Of a stretch of 5,577 bases of DNA, positions 1-5,577 are shown piece after piece. Made by a program: the position numbers and the translations under genes. The stretch is from Candidatus Latescibacterota bacterium. GTDB lineage: Bacteria; JAAXHH01; JABIQT01. The stretch is from contig JABIQT010000950.1 in NCBI GenBank assembly GCA_018667995.1, positions 1 through 5,577 on the forward strand. Reading direction: 5' to 3'. Positions within the stretch are counted from its first letter, which is position 1, and each line of letters begins with the position of its first letter. The notes below the pieces were generated by a model. That model made no database searches. It saw only the letters and a program-made list of their open reading frames with translations, and was not told where the DNA came from.

Positions 1-411
1 ATCTGCGTGTCTTCGCGACCGAGGTGCCCGGGCCACAATCCCTCAGTAACATTTGATGAGGACTTTGTCCGACTATTGTCCAAGAAATCCGTCTCGACGG
101 ACTTCGATGTCTTGAATCGTCATCCACCCCTCATGGCAGGACAGGAGATGCCCGAATTTTGGTGCCGCACCGTGGACAATGGATACCACATTTTTCTGGC
201 CCATCCCGACACGCGGCGCATAAAGTATCCAATGCCCTACGAGGGATTCAGATCGACAGAAGTGATTGATCGTTCCATTGAGTTAAATATTGGTGGATCG
301 ACCCGGAACGTGAATCTCTCATTTCGGCCGCATCAGTCGATCCTGCTCGAAGTCTCGGGGGCTGGCAACGTGAGCGAGATCGCACTACCGGATGTTGGAA
401 ATTCGATCTGA
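1..411 (+). CDS. C-terminal part of a large glycoside hydrolase-like protein (5' end outside window)
   Basis: The frame is open from base 1 and ends at TGA 409-411. The GTG at 7 is unlikely to be the true start, because the first residues read as the inside of a domain (CVSSRPRCPGH at the left edge). The visible 136 or so residues contain a stretch around HPPLMAGQEMPEFWCRT, then GYHIFLAHP, IKYPMPYEGF and, near the end, LSFRPHQSILLEVSGAG. This order (aromatic-rich 'FW.R..d.gy.iFlahP' strand, 'KYPM.Y', a paired-strand 'I.LNIGG', then 'F.P.QSILLEV') is what I associate with the last beta-sandwich domain of large bacterial glycosidases, including proteins annotated as alpha-L-rhamnosidase-like. 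That is recognition from memory, not a search. No catalytic domain lies inside the window, so neither activity nor substrate can be stated. It is the first of two same-strand genes, 92 bases ahead of the aminopeptidase start. Confidence 0.7.
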   Translation: MCVSSRPRCPGHNPSVTFDEDFVRLLSKKSVSTDFDVLNRHPPLMAGQEMPEFWCRTVDNGYHIFLAHPDTRRIKYPMPYEGFRSTEVIDRSIELNIGGSTRNVNLSFRPHQSILLEVSGAGNVSEIALPDVGNSI

Positions 412-503
412 TGAATCGTTGACACCGGAATGTGGAGTATTCGGTATCCTCCGGAAGACAAAACCTAACGGACCACAATTACTATCATAAGAAGGAGCTT
501 AGA
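412..503 (+). other. 92-base spacer between glycosidase-like gene and aminopeptidase gene
   Basis: The spacer is open in the frame of the following gene from a GTG at 432. The 24 codons from there to the GTG at 504 look like leader, because the M29 family alignment and the ribosome site both point to 504. A TTGACA lies at 419-424, but no good -10 sits 16-18 bases downstream of it (the nearest, TATCCT at 445-450, is 20 bases away). A TATCAT at 483-488 is too close to the ribosome site to serve as a normal -10. The gene could be co-transcribed with the one before it or have its own weak promoter; the sequence does not decide. Confidence 0.4.
491..497 (+). promoter_or_regulatory. Shine-Dalgarno site of the M29 aminopeptidase
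   Basis: GAAGGAG lies six bases before the GTG at 504-506. This spacing decides the start codon in favour of 504 over the in-frame GTG at 432, which has no comparable site. Confidence 0.8.
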
Positions 504-1619
504 GTGAGAGATCCACGTTTCGAAAAACTGGCACATGTACTGGTCACCCATTCTACACGCGTACAGTCCGGAGAGCGTGTACTGGTCGAAGGCTTCGATA
601 TTCCCGATGAGATGTTGATCGCACTTATCAGGACGATTCGCGAGGCTGGCGGTACTCCGTTAGTCTCCATAAAACATCAGCGTATACAACGCGAACTTAT
701 TATGGCTCAAGACGATTCTGTACCTTTTGCGGGCGACTATGAAGCGTATCGGATGAAGCAGGTCGATGTCTATATGGGACTGCGCGGAAGCTACAATGTT
801 ATGGAGCTGTCTGACGTCTCTGCGGAAGCCATGAAGCAGTATGATCAGAAATGGCTGCAGCCGGTTCATCTAGATATTAGAGTGCCGAATACCAAATGGG
901 TTGTACTCCGATGGCCACTCGCATCCATGGCACAGCAAGCGAATATGAGCACGGGGGCTTTCGAGGACTTCTATTTCGACGTGTGCACTATGGATTATGG
1001 TCGCATGGCCAGCGCCATTGAACCACTGAAGGCGTTAATGGAGTCTACGGAACAGGTACACATCAAAGGACCCGGTACAGACCTTTCCTTCAGCATCAAG
1101 GACATACCTGCGATCCCGTGCGCAGGTGAGTGCAACATACCAGACGGCGAGTGTTTCACTGCGCCCGTCAGAGATTCGGTGAGTGGTGTCATACAGTTCA
1201 ATACGCCCACACTCTACCACGGCGTCACATTCACTGATATTCGTCTACGGTTCAAAGATGGGAAGATCATCGAGGCCACGTGCAACAATACCGCCAGGTT
1301 AAACGAGATCCTGGATGCGGACGAAGGTGCCCGATATACAGGGGAATTCGCCATAGGCTTCAATCCATTCATCACAGAGCCGATGCTGGATATTCTGTTT
1401 GATGAAAAGATCGCTGGTTCGTTTCATTTCACCCCCGGCCAAGCGTACGAGGACGCTGACAATGGAAACAGATCCGGGGTGCATTGGGACATGGTGATGA
1501 TACAGACACCGGAATATGGTGGGGGAGAAATTGCCTTCGACGGTGAGGTGATCCGCCAAGATGGCCTGTTTGTGCGTAAGGATCTCCGAGGGTTGAACCC
1601 GGAGGCATTGAGGGGATAG
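504..1619 (+). CDS. M29-family metallo-aminopeptidase
   Basis: The 371-residue protein, counted from GTG 504, has the usual length for family M29 (aminopeptidase T / AmpS type). These are cytoplasmic, two-metal enzymes that remove N-terminal residues from peptides. No signal peptide or membrane segment is seen. The N-terminal half begins RDPRFEKLAHVLVTHSTRVQSGERV, a typical M29 opening. The C-terminal half carries the expected metal-ligand and catalytic positions in order: Glu216 in NIPDGE, Glu281 in TGEFAIGFN, His308 in SFHFTPG, Tyr315, then His327 and Asp329 in SGVHWDMV. GGGEIAFDGEVI closes the fold. The stretch between His308 and His327 looks shorter than I remember for characterised members. 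Related non-peptidases exist (the dihydroxypyridine dioxygenase NicX shares the fold and the His-x-Asp), but retention of both glutamates favours a peptidase. The substrate is unknown. It may share a transcript with the gene before it and converges on the glycosyltransferase that follows. Confidence 0.9.
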   Translation: MRDPRFEKLAHVLVTHSTRVQSGERVLVEGFDIPDEMLIALIRTIREAGGTPLVSIKHQRIQRELIMAQDDSVPFAGDYEAYRMKQVDVYMGLRGSYNVMELSDVSAEAMKQYDQKWLQPVHLDIRVPNTKWVVLRWPLASMAQQANMSTGAFEDFYFDVCTMDYGRMASAIEPLKALMESTEQVHIKGPGTDLSFSIKDIPAIPCAGECNIPDGECFTAPVRDSVSGVIQFNTPTLYHGVTFTDIRLRFKDGKIIEATCNNTARLNEILDADEGARYTGEFAIGFNPFITEPMLDILFDEKIAGSFHFTPGQAYEDADNGNRSGVHWDMVMIQTPEYGGGEIAFDGEVIRQDGLFVRKDLRGLNPEALRG

Positions 1620-1623
1620 CCGT

Positions 1624-1640
1624 TCGGGCCAAAGGCCTGA
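1624..1640. terminator. Hairpin in the convergent gap, possible weak bidirectional terminator
   Basis: The 37-base gap between the stop codons of the aminopeptidase (+) and the glycosyltransferase (-) holds a hairpin. Its arms are TCGGGCC and GGCCTGA, giving seven pairs including one G-T, around an AAA loop. It would fold on either transcript. Neither side is followed by a run of T, so it is not a standard intrinsic terminator. Its place between convergent genes is the main reason to call it one. Confidence 0.4.
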
Positions 1641-1656
1641 CGATAGGTTCTCTCTC

Positions 1657-2796
1657 CTAACTCCGACTTGCTGAGGCATCCTTCAACAGAGCGACGATCT
1701 TGTCCGATATGTGCTGTAAATTGAAGTGTTCTTCCACACGACTACGCCCGTTCTGCCCCATTCTGAGACGCAGTGCAGGATCTTCTACCAGATCTCGGAG
1801 ACGATCGGACATATTCTGGACGTCATCCATTTGGATGAAATACCCCGTCTCACCTTCGACGATGATATCCGCGATGCCACCGACATTGGTGGCAAGGACG
1901 GGCAGGCCCATAGCCATGGCCTCAAGGGCTGCCACCGAATGGGTATCTGCCCGTGTCGGCTGGATGAAAATATCTGCAGTACGGTACAGGTCGAGCAGTG
2001 GTTCTGTGTTGCTCTGCAAATCGGCGTAGACGTGGATATTGTCCGATGCCGGTCCCTCGTAGTTCCTCGTGACAAAATGAAAGTGTACCTCGCTGAATTC
2101 ATCGCTGGTAGCGACTTTCACCAGTAGATCTCCTCCCTTTCTGGAAAACTCAGTTCCGACAAACAGCACATGGATAGGTCTGTTTGCCTGGGAGGCGGAC
2201 GTGCGTTCCGGACAGAGCCAGGATCGGAGATCTATGGGTGGGGGGACCACAGTGATACGATTTTCTGGTATGCCGTAGTCTTCCATCAAGGACTGTTTGA
2301 CGAGGTTTGACAACGGTAGTAGGTGGAAAGCCTGATGATATATGGATTTGGTGATGCGGTGCTTAACCCGTGCGGTTATGCTCTCGGGTTCAAAGTACGG
2401 ATGTGCATACCAGAGTCCATATTTGTGGTAGAATAGAGGCGTTCCGTCCATGGCAAGCAAGAATGGCACGCGCTTCCGGAAGCTACGTAGAAAGGTGATA
2501 ATTGTATGCTGAGAATAGTAGGCTGCATCAAATCGAATGCCCTGCCTTTCATACTCTTGTATACCTTGACGCGTGATGGCTGAGTTCCGAATAGTACCAG
2601 GAATCAGCGACGGACTGAACTTCAACTCTTTACTCCAGGGCACGCCCATGGATGCTGGTTCGAGATGAACGGGTATTTCAGACGCATCAATATCATCGCG
2701 GTCGCTTATCATGCTGAACAGGTTGTCATGTATGGTACCCATTCCGCCAGCCATATAGGACGCGACCAGAAAATGTAGTTTTCGCGATTCAGTCAT
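1657..2796 (-). CDS. GT4-family glycosyltransferase (GT-B fold)
   Basis: The protein has 379 residues, a normal length for GT4, and no membrane segment, so it is probably cytosolic or peripheral at the inner membrane. The N-terminal (acceptor) domain opens with a strand LHFLVASY followed by MAGGMGT (15-21), the glycine-rich loop typical of the family. The middle contains LPLSNLVKQSL and VVPPPIDL, the usual approach to the linker. The C-terminal (nucleotide-sugar) domain starts with VLFVGTEFSRKGGDLL (210-225), with the basic RK pair expected near the donor phosphates. It ends with the GT4 signature: DTHSVAALEAMAMGLPVLAT has Asp284 and Glu292 in place of the usual E-x7-E, then NVGGIADII and EGETGYF. 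Donor and acceptor cannot be read from this. The start is supported by GGAG five bases upstream. It is the second gene of a minus-strand pair with another GT4, 77 bases apart, so a shared glycan is likely. Confidence 0.9.
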   Translation of the reverse strand: MTESRKLHFLVASYMAGGMGTIHDNLFSMISDRDDIDASEIPVHLEPASMGVPWSKELKFSPSLIPGTIRNSAITRQGIQEYERQGIRFDAAYYSQHTIITFLRSFRKRVPFLLAMDGTPLFYHKYGLWYAHPYFEPESITARVKHRITKSIYHQAFHLLPLSNLVKQSLMEDYGIPENRITVVPPPIDLRSWLCPERTSASQANRPIHVLFVGTEFSRKGGDLLVKVATSDEFSEVHFHFVTRNYEGPASDNIHVYADLQSNTEPLLDLYRTADIFIQPTRADTHSVAALEAMAMGLPVLATNVGGIADIIVEGETGYFIQMDDVQNMSDRLRDLVEDPALRLRMGQNGRSRVEEHFNLQHISDKIVALLKDASASRS

Positions 2797-2801
2797 GATG
2801 G

Positions 2802-2805
2802 CTCC
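2802..2805 (-). promoter_or_regulatory. Shine-Dalgarno site of the downstream GT4 gene
   Basis: On the minus strand GGAG lies five bases before the ATG at 2796. It supports that start codon. Confidence 0.65.
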
Positions 2806-2860
2806 GGGGCATTGGCGCGTTGTAGAACGGCTATCGCCTTCGTAAAATGAGTTTCCTGCA

Positions 2861-2880
2861 GACCTGAGACATCTCAGCTC
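2861..2880. repeat. Imperfect 20-base palindrome over the stop codon of the upstream GT4 gene
   Basis: CTGAGA and TCTCAG (2864-2869 and 2872-2877) are perfect inverted arms around CA. After one C/C mismatch the symmetry continues for two more pairs (GA with TC), so 8 of 9 pairs match over 20 bases. It includes the TGA stop at 2876-2874. No T-run follows on the minus strand, so it does not look like a plain terminator. It could be a protein-binding site or an mRNA hairpin between the two genes, or it may be chance. Confidence 0.45.
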
Positions 2881-4079
2881 CGCGCTTCCTCGCAGATTTT
2901 CCCGTAAGTATCTTCGAGTTTTACACCGATTACGTCCCAGTCATAATGTGATCGTACAATTTCGAAGGCGTTCTTTACCAGTTTCTTCTGAAGCGCCTCA
3001 TTGCCAAGTAGCGATATAACTGCCTGTGCGAAGGATTCTGGTTCATCAGCCATGAGCACGGATTCATTGTGTGTCACATCAATGCCCTCGCATCCCACTG
3101 TCGTCGTGACCATTGGGCGCCTCATGGACATGGCCTCAAGGACCTTCAGCCTCGTGCCGCCGCCCTGCCTGAGGGGCACGATATATGCGCTTGACCGCTC
3201 CACGAAAGGCCTAATGTCGTCGACAAATCCCGTGACCACGACGTTGTCGGACGCCTGCCGCACCAATTGCGGCGTGGGACGATTACCGACGATATAAACC
3301 TTGATGTTGGGCATCTGCTTTCGAACCAATGGTAGAATCCGATCCAGGAAATATTGAATGCCATCCGTGTTCGGGAAATAGTCCATAGCCCCCGTGAAAA
3401 CAACGGATTCTGGTTCTGTCGCATCGGATTCAGTTTGGAAGAAGGTCGTGTCGACCCCGTTGGGTATAACGAATTTTGGAACGCCTGGCGCGTCCTTGTC
3501 GAGGGCGTCTTTGTCCCGCTGCGAGGTCGTCAGAATGGCATCCTGGTCGCGGCAGATCTGAATCTCCTCGGGCTGAAACTTTCGGCACTCATAATCGGCC
3601 CAGAACCGCCGTATACGCGTATCAGCAGAAGCAGCGATTCGTTGATGGATTTCGTATTCCACATTGTGGGCGTCCATGATTTTGATGGCATCCGATTCGA
3701 ACCGGTAGTATCCCATGACCGGGAATTCAAGCTGAAGTAGATCGTACTTATTGCGTGACAGCAGCGAATCGAGCATACGCTGGAGCGGTGCGTTTCGGGC
3801 TGCGAGTTCAGTCAGCGAGTTTCCCGTGAGTAGGGAATATGCCTGCCCCAGACGTTTCCAGTTCTGGGTACTCAACCAACGCGAGCCGGCAAGAATATGA
3901 ACCCGGTCGCTTGGAAGATTAAATGCGTCACATACGGGCTTGCGGGATGATTCCGAACCGAACATGAGTATGTCGACCTCATGTCGCGCACACATCTGCT
4001 GGAGGAGATTGTAAATTCGCAGCGCACCACCGAAATTGGGAGGGACCGGCGTATAGGGCATCAGTGTGAGAATCTTCAT
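2874..4079 (-). CDS. GT4-family glycosyltransferase, resembling exopolysaccharide-associated sugar transferases
   Basis: The 401-residue protein, counted from ATG 4079, opens MKILTLMPYTPVPPNFGGALRIYNLL, a textbook GT4 start with the PPN.GG loop at 13-18. HNVEYE follows in the middle, then PNGVD (206-210). The donor domain opens with VVFTGAMDYFPNTDGI (about 227-240), followed by YIVGNRPTP, VTGFVDDIRPF and LRQGGGTRLKVLEAMSM. Glu315 is the second glutamate of the E-x7-E motif; the first is replaced by glycine, as is usual in this subgroup. The overall pattern resembles the sugar transferases found beside PEP-CTERM/EpsH exopolysaccharide loci, though none of that machinery is in the window. Role: sugar transfer to a lipid carrier or glycan at the cytoplasmic face; donor and acceptor unknown. 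The frame extends to GTG 4112, which has a GAGG only three bases upstream, whereas ATG 4079 has no visible site. I chose 4079 on family resemblance. Confidence 0.88.
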   Translation of the reverse strand: MKILTLMPYTPVPPNFGGALRIYNLLQQMCARHEVDILMFGSESSRKPVCDAFNLPSDRVHILAGSRWLSTQNWKRLGQAYSLLTGNSLTELAARNAPLQRMLDSLLSRNKYDLLQLEFPVMGYYRFESDAIKIMDAHNVEYEIHQRIAASADTRIRRFWADYECRKFQPEEIQICRDQDAILTTSQRDKDALDKDAPGVPKFVIPNGVDTTFFQTESDATEPESVVFTGAMDYFPNTDGIQYFLDRILPLVRKQMPNIKVYIVGNRPTPQLVRQASDNVVVTGFVDDIRPFVERSSAYIVPLRQGGGTRLKVLEAMSMRRPMVTTTVGCEGIDVTHNESVLMADEPESFAQAVISLLGNEALQKKLVKNAFEIVRSHYDWDVIGVKLEDTYGKICEEARS

Positions 4080-4141
4080 GGAGGATATTTTCTGGGAGAC
4101 GGTGACTATCACAGACCTCGACGCGATCAGGAACGAATCGA

Positions 4142-4171
4142 ATCATAGCGTAAAACGGGCGACACTCACAT
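4142..4171 (-). promoter_or_regulatory. Candidate sigma-70-like promoter close to the GT4 gene
   Basis: On the minus strand TATGAT (4147-4142) matches five of six bases of the -10 consensus. ATGTGA (4171-4166), 18 bases upstream, is a poor -35 with three of six. A transcript from here would start about 55 bases before ATG 4079, or about 23 before GTG 4112. Confidence 0.3.
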
Positions 4172-4221
4172 ATACTGTTGCTCCAAACATGTGGGCTCGT
4201 GAGGCGTTCAAATTCTTGATG

Positions 4222-4258
4222 TCACACAACGGCGCTTGAGTAACTCGTGTCTGTGTGA
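4222..4258. repeat. Inverted repeat TCACACA / TGTGTGA with an inner palindrome
   Basis: The arms at 4222-4228 and 4252-4258 are perfect 7-base complements, 23 bases apart. Between them lies a second small palindrome, GAGT-A-ACTC (4238-4246). It could be a nested hairpin in the transcript, or an operator between the two candidate promoters. Short repeats like this also occur by chance. Confidence 0.35.
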
Positions 4259-4293
4259 ACTCACTAATGTAGGTAGGTGCAAACTGATAGGCC

Positions 4294-4327
4294 GAATTCG
4301 TCTCACTGCCCTTAGAATCGGTCTCAC
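4294..4327. repeat. Tandem 13-base motif with 21-base spacing
   Basis: GAATTCGTCTCAC (4294-4306) and GAATCGGTCTCAC (4315-4327) agree at 11 of 13 positions, with starts 21 bases apart, about two helical turns. They sit just downstream, on the minus strand, of the upstream promoter-like pair, where a regulator site would be expected. No further copy is seen at the same period. Confidence 0.35.
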
Positions 4328-4338
4328 CAGACTCCCAT

Positions 4339-4367
4339 TCAATACGATGTTAGATACAGGATGTCAA
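4339..4367 (-). promoter_or_regulatory. Candidate promoter with a perfect TTGACA
   Basis: On the minus strand a perfect TTGACA (4367-4362) is followed after exactly 17 bases by TATTGA (4344-4339), a weak -10 with three of six consensus bases. If active it would give a leader of about 250 bases before the glycosyltransferase, covering the tandem motif and the inverted repeat. Confidence 0.3.
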
Positions 4368-4393
4368 TGAGATTCTGGCTATTTCAAAATGGC

Positions 4394-4423
4394 AAAAAAA
4401 CCACCAAGCGGACGCAATCGGCT
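4394..4423 (-). terminator. Possible weak terminator after the dehydratase
   Basis: On the minus strand, about 50 bases past the dehydratase stop, there is a run of seven T (4400-4394). Ahead of it, GCCGA and TTGGT can pair in RNA (five pairs, two of them G-U), but the stem is weak and two bases separate it from the T-run. The T-run is the stronger part of the evidence. Confidence 0.3.
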
Positions 4424-4447
4424 AATCTGTGCGTGAAGCGCATTTGA

Positions 4448-5497
4448 TCACAGCAGGTCCTCATTCACCGTTACGCCAAACCCAGCTGACTCATTGGGCC
4501 TCAGGCAACCGTCCTCCACTCGCGGCATACCGAGCCACAGTTTTTCACCTTCCGTGATCCATTGATCGGAATGGGCTTCCGCCAGATCGTCGCAATCTGT
4601 GGCCACGATCAGATGCAGTCCCCATATCTCGCCTCCCCGATGGGGGACTACGGGTATCCCATGGGCACGTGCTGTGTTCATGATGCGAAGACCGGCCGTG
4701 ATGCCGCCACACCAGGTTATGTCGGGTTGCCAAAGATCAAGCGCCCCTGCTCGAGCCATCCGCTCAAAGGCAAAATGGGAGAAATCGTGCTCTCCTCCGG
4801 CAAGTAGAACGGGTTTGATCAGAGGACGTAGCGCGGCGAGTTCGTGGAGGTGATCCGGCGTACAGGTGTCTTCGAACCAGTAGATATTATAGGGTGCCAG
4901 GCGTCGGGCCATTTCTGGAACGACAGTCGGGGACCAGCTCATGTAGCAGTCGGCCAGCAACATCAGATCTGGGCCAATAATTTCACGCGCATGCGCTGCC
5001 ATCTTCTCGGCGGTGTCGAATCCGGAATCGTCAACCCACTTGTGTGTGAATTTCAATGTAGAAAAGCCCTTGTCACGCGCCAGCGCAAAATCCTGACCTG
5101 TGGCATAGGCGCGAACCCGGTCTTTGGTGCGCGGCCCTATCAGTTCGTGAACGGCCTTGCCCTCTGCTTTACCGAGCAGATCCCACAGTGCCAGATCGAT
5201 ACCGCTCAGAGCCATGAGGGCCATGCCGCCTCGGCCATATGGAGAGGAGGCTTGATACAGCGCATCCCAGATTCCTGCAATGTCGCCAGGCGTATTAATC
5301 TCATGGCCCACAAGATGATGCCGTAGATGCCGGTTGATTACCAGCACGGCTGGCTCACCACCGCCACCGACGCCATAACCCGAGATACCACAGTCCGTGT
5401 CGACACGGACGACGACCTGCCAGAAGCACGACTGCCAGACAGGGCCAGGCTCACGGGGCCACCGAGGATAAACTGCTTTGATACCAGTGATTTTCAT
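4448..5497 (-). CDS. Enolase-superfamily sugar-acid dehydratase, L-rhamnonate dehydratase-like
   Basis: The 349-residue protein belongs to the mandelate racemase branch of the enolase superfamily: Mg-dependent cytosolic enzymes that remove a proton next to a carboxylate, here probably dehydrating an aldonic acid to a 2-keto-3-deoxy acid. The capping domain includes IDLALWDLLGKAEGKAVHELIG (100-121) and RAYATG. The barrel carries the metal ligands Asp183 (LADCYMSW), Glu209 (YWFED) and Glu236 (LAGGEHD). The His286/Asp259 dyad lies in VPH and QPDITWCGG, with Glu308 as a possible further active-site residue. Spacing and local sequence match E. coli RhmD as I recall it, including APYN, SGEH/GGEH and QPD..WCGG. 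It is about 50 residues shorter than RhmD, mainly because the N-terminal substrate-specificity loop is nearly absent, so the substrate may differ. The start fits the family (MKITGIKAVYP), but no clear ribosome site precedes it. Confidence 0.88.
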   Translation of the reverse strand: MKITGIKAVYPRWPREPGPVWQSCFWQVVVRVDTDCGISGYGVGGGGEPAVLVINRHLRHHLVGHEINTPGDIAGIWDALYQASSPYGRGGMALMALSGIDLALWDLLGKAEGKAVHELIGPRTKDRVRAYATGQDFALARDKGFSTLKFTHKWVDDSGFDTAEKMAAHAREIIGPDLMLLADCYMSWSPTVVPEMARRLAPYNIYWFEDTCTPDHLHELAALRPLIKPVLLAGGEHDFSHFAFERMARAGALDLWQPDITWCGGITAGLRIMNTARAHGIPVVPHRGGEIWGLHLIVATDCDDLAEAHSDQWITEGEKLWLGMPRVEDGCLRPNESAGFGVTVNEDLL

Positions 5498-5503
5498 TGA
5501 GGT

Positions 5504-5577
5504 CTAAGCATTCTGTTTGTGAAAGGGAAAGGAGCCCTTGAAGGGGCGCGGCGATGAGACATACCAGACGCCTTCAT
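5504..5577 (-). other. Possible 3' end of an upstream minus-strand gene
   Basis: A minus-strand frame enters from the right edge and ends at TAG 5506-5504, six bases before the dehydratase ATG. It encodes 23 residues ending WYVSSPRPFKGSFPFHKQNA, a plausible protein tail that I do not recognise. A second frame, from base 5577, also runs open and ends at a TGA overlapping the dehydratase ATG (ATGA), but its residues look less protein-like. Either would make the dehydratase a downstream gene of an operon, which would fit its lack of an obvious promoter here. Too little is visible to choose. Confidence 0.3.

Larger units (their letters stand above)
4080..4447. other. Gene-free stretch upstream of the glycosyltransferase pair
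   Basis: About 370 bases lie between the stop of the dehydratase and the start of the glycosyltransferase, both on the minus strand. I see no gene or structural RNA here. It is AT-richer (about 43% GC in 4321-4380) than the dehydratase. It should hold the end of the dehydratase transcript and the promoter of the glycosyltransferase pair. Candidate elements listed separately are a T-run with a weak hairpin (4394-4423), two promoter-like pairs, a 7-base inverted repeat and a tandem 13-base motif. Confidence 0.6.

Noticed and set aside
419-450. TTGACA with TATCCT as a promoter for the aminopeptidase
   Set aside because: The spacing is 20 bases and the -10 is poor, so it is not supported as a promoter.
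432-503. Upstream GTG start for the aminopeptidase (24 extra residues)
   Set aside because: The extra residues do not resemble the family N-terminus, and the good ribosome site is placed for GTG 504.
1299-1679. 126-codon minus-strand frame over the end of the aminopeptidase
   Set aside because: It is antisense to conserved M29 motifs and has no ribosome site or recognisable content.
1726-2127. 133-codon open frame on the + strand
   Set aside because: It lies wholly antisense to the GT4 gene, whose motifs are clear, and its residues show no domain-like pattern.
4080-4447. tRNA, small RNA or CRISPR in the long gap
   Set aside because: No cloverleaf, no T-loop sequence and no regularly spaced repeats beyond the two-copy motif are visible.
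4844-5326. 160-codon open frame on the + strand opposite the dehydratase
   Set aside because: It is a shadow of a GC-richer gene with well conserved catalytic motifs on the other strand.
5529-5547. Small palindrome around CCCTTGAAGGG near the right edge
   Set aside because: The arms are five bases around a single base and have no further supporting context; it may even lie inside a coding tail.

Overview
The window is bacterial, of middling GC (roughly 50-58% in the lines I counted by hand), with Shine-Dalgarno sites and tightly packed genes. I cannot name the organism. The mix of an M29 aminopeptidase, a sugar-acid dehydratase of the enolase superfamily, a large glycosidase-like protein and GT4 glycosyltransferases suggests an environmental, probably uncultured, carbohydrate-using bacterium. 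That is an impression, not a determination.

Layout. At the left edge, on the + strand, is the 3' end of a large protein (1-411) whose last domain resembles the C-terminal beta-domain of big glycoside hydrolases. A 92-base gap follows, then a complete M29 metallo-aminopeptidase on the + strand, starting at a GTG at 504 behind a good ribosome site. It converges on a minus-strand pair of GT4 glycosyltransferases (2796-1657 and about 4079-2874). A hairpin lies in the 37-base convergent gap. Between the two glycosyltransferases is a 77-base spacer, with an imperfect 20-base palindrome over the stop codon of the upstream one. Upstream of the pair is an AT-richer gene-free stretch of about 370 bases with promoter-like elements, an inverted repeat and a tandem motif. 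At the right, also on the minus strand, is a complete dehydratase resembling L-rhamnonate dehydratase (5497-4448). A small open frame enters from the right edge and ends just before it.

How the genes may work together. The two glycosyltransferases probably form one transcription unit and act on the same, unidentified, surface or exported glycan. The dehydratase and the glycosidase-like fragment would both fit breakdown of plant- or algal-type sugars such as rhamnose, but they are about 4 kb apart on opposite strands, so linkage is only a suggestion. The aminopeptidase has no obvious partner here.

I found no RNA gene, mobile element, CRISPR array or recognisable new defence or other system. 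The points most worth a second look are the shortened N-terminal region of the dehydratase, the palindrome between the glycosyltransferases and the structured gap at 4080-4447.
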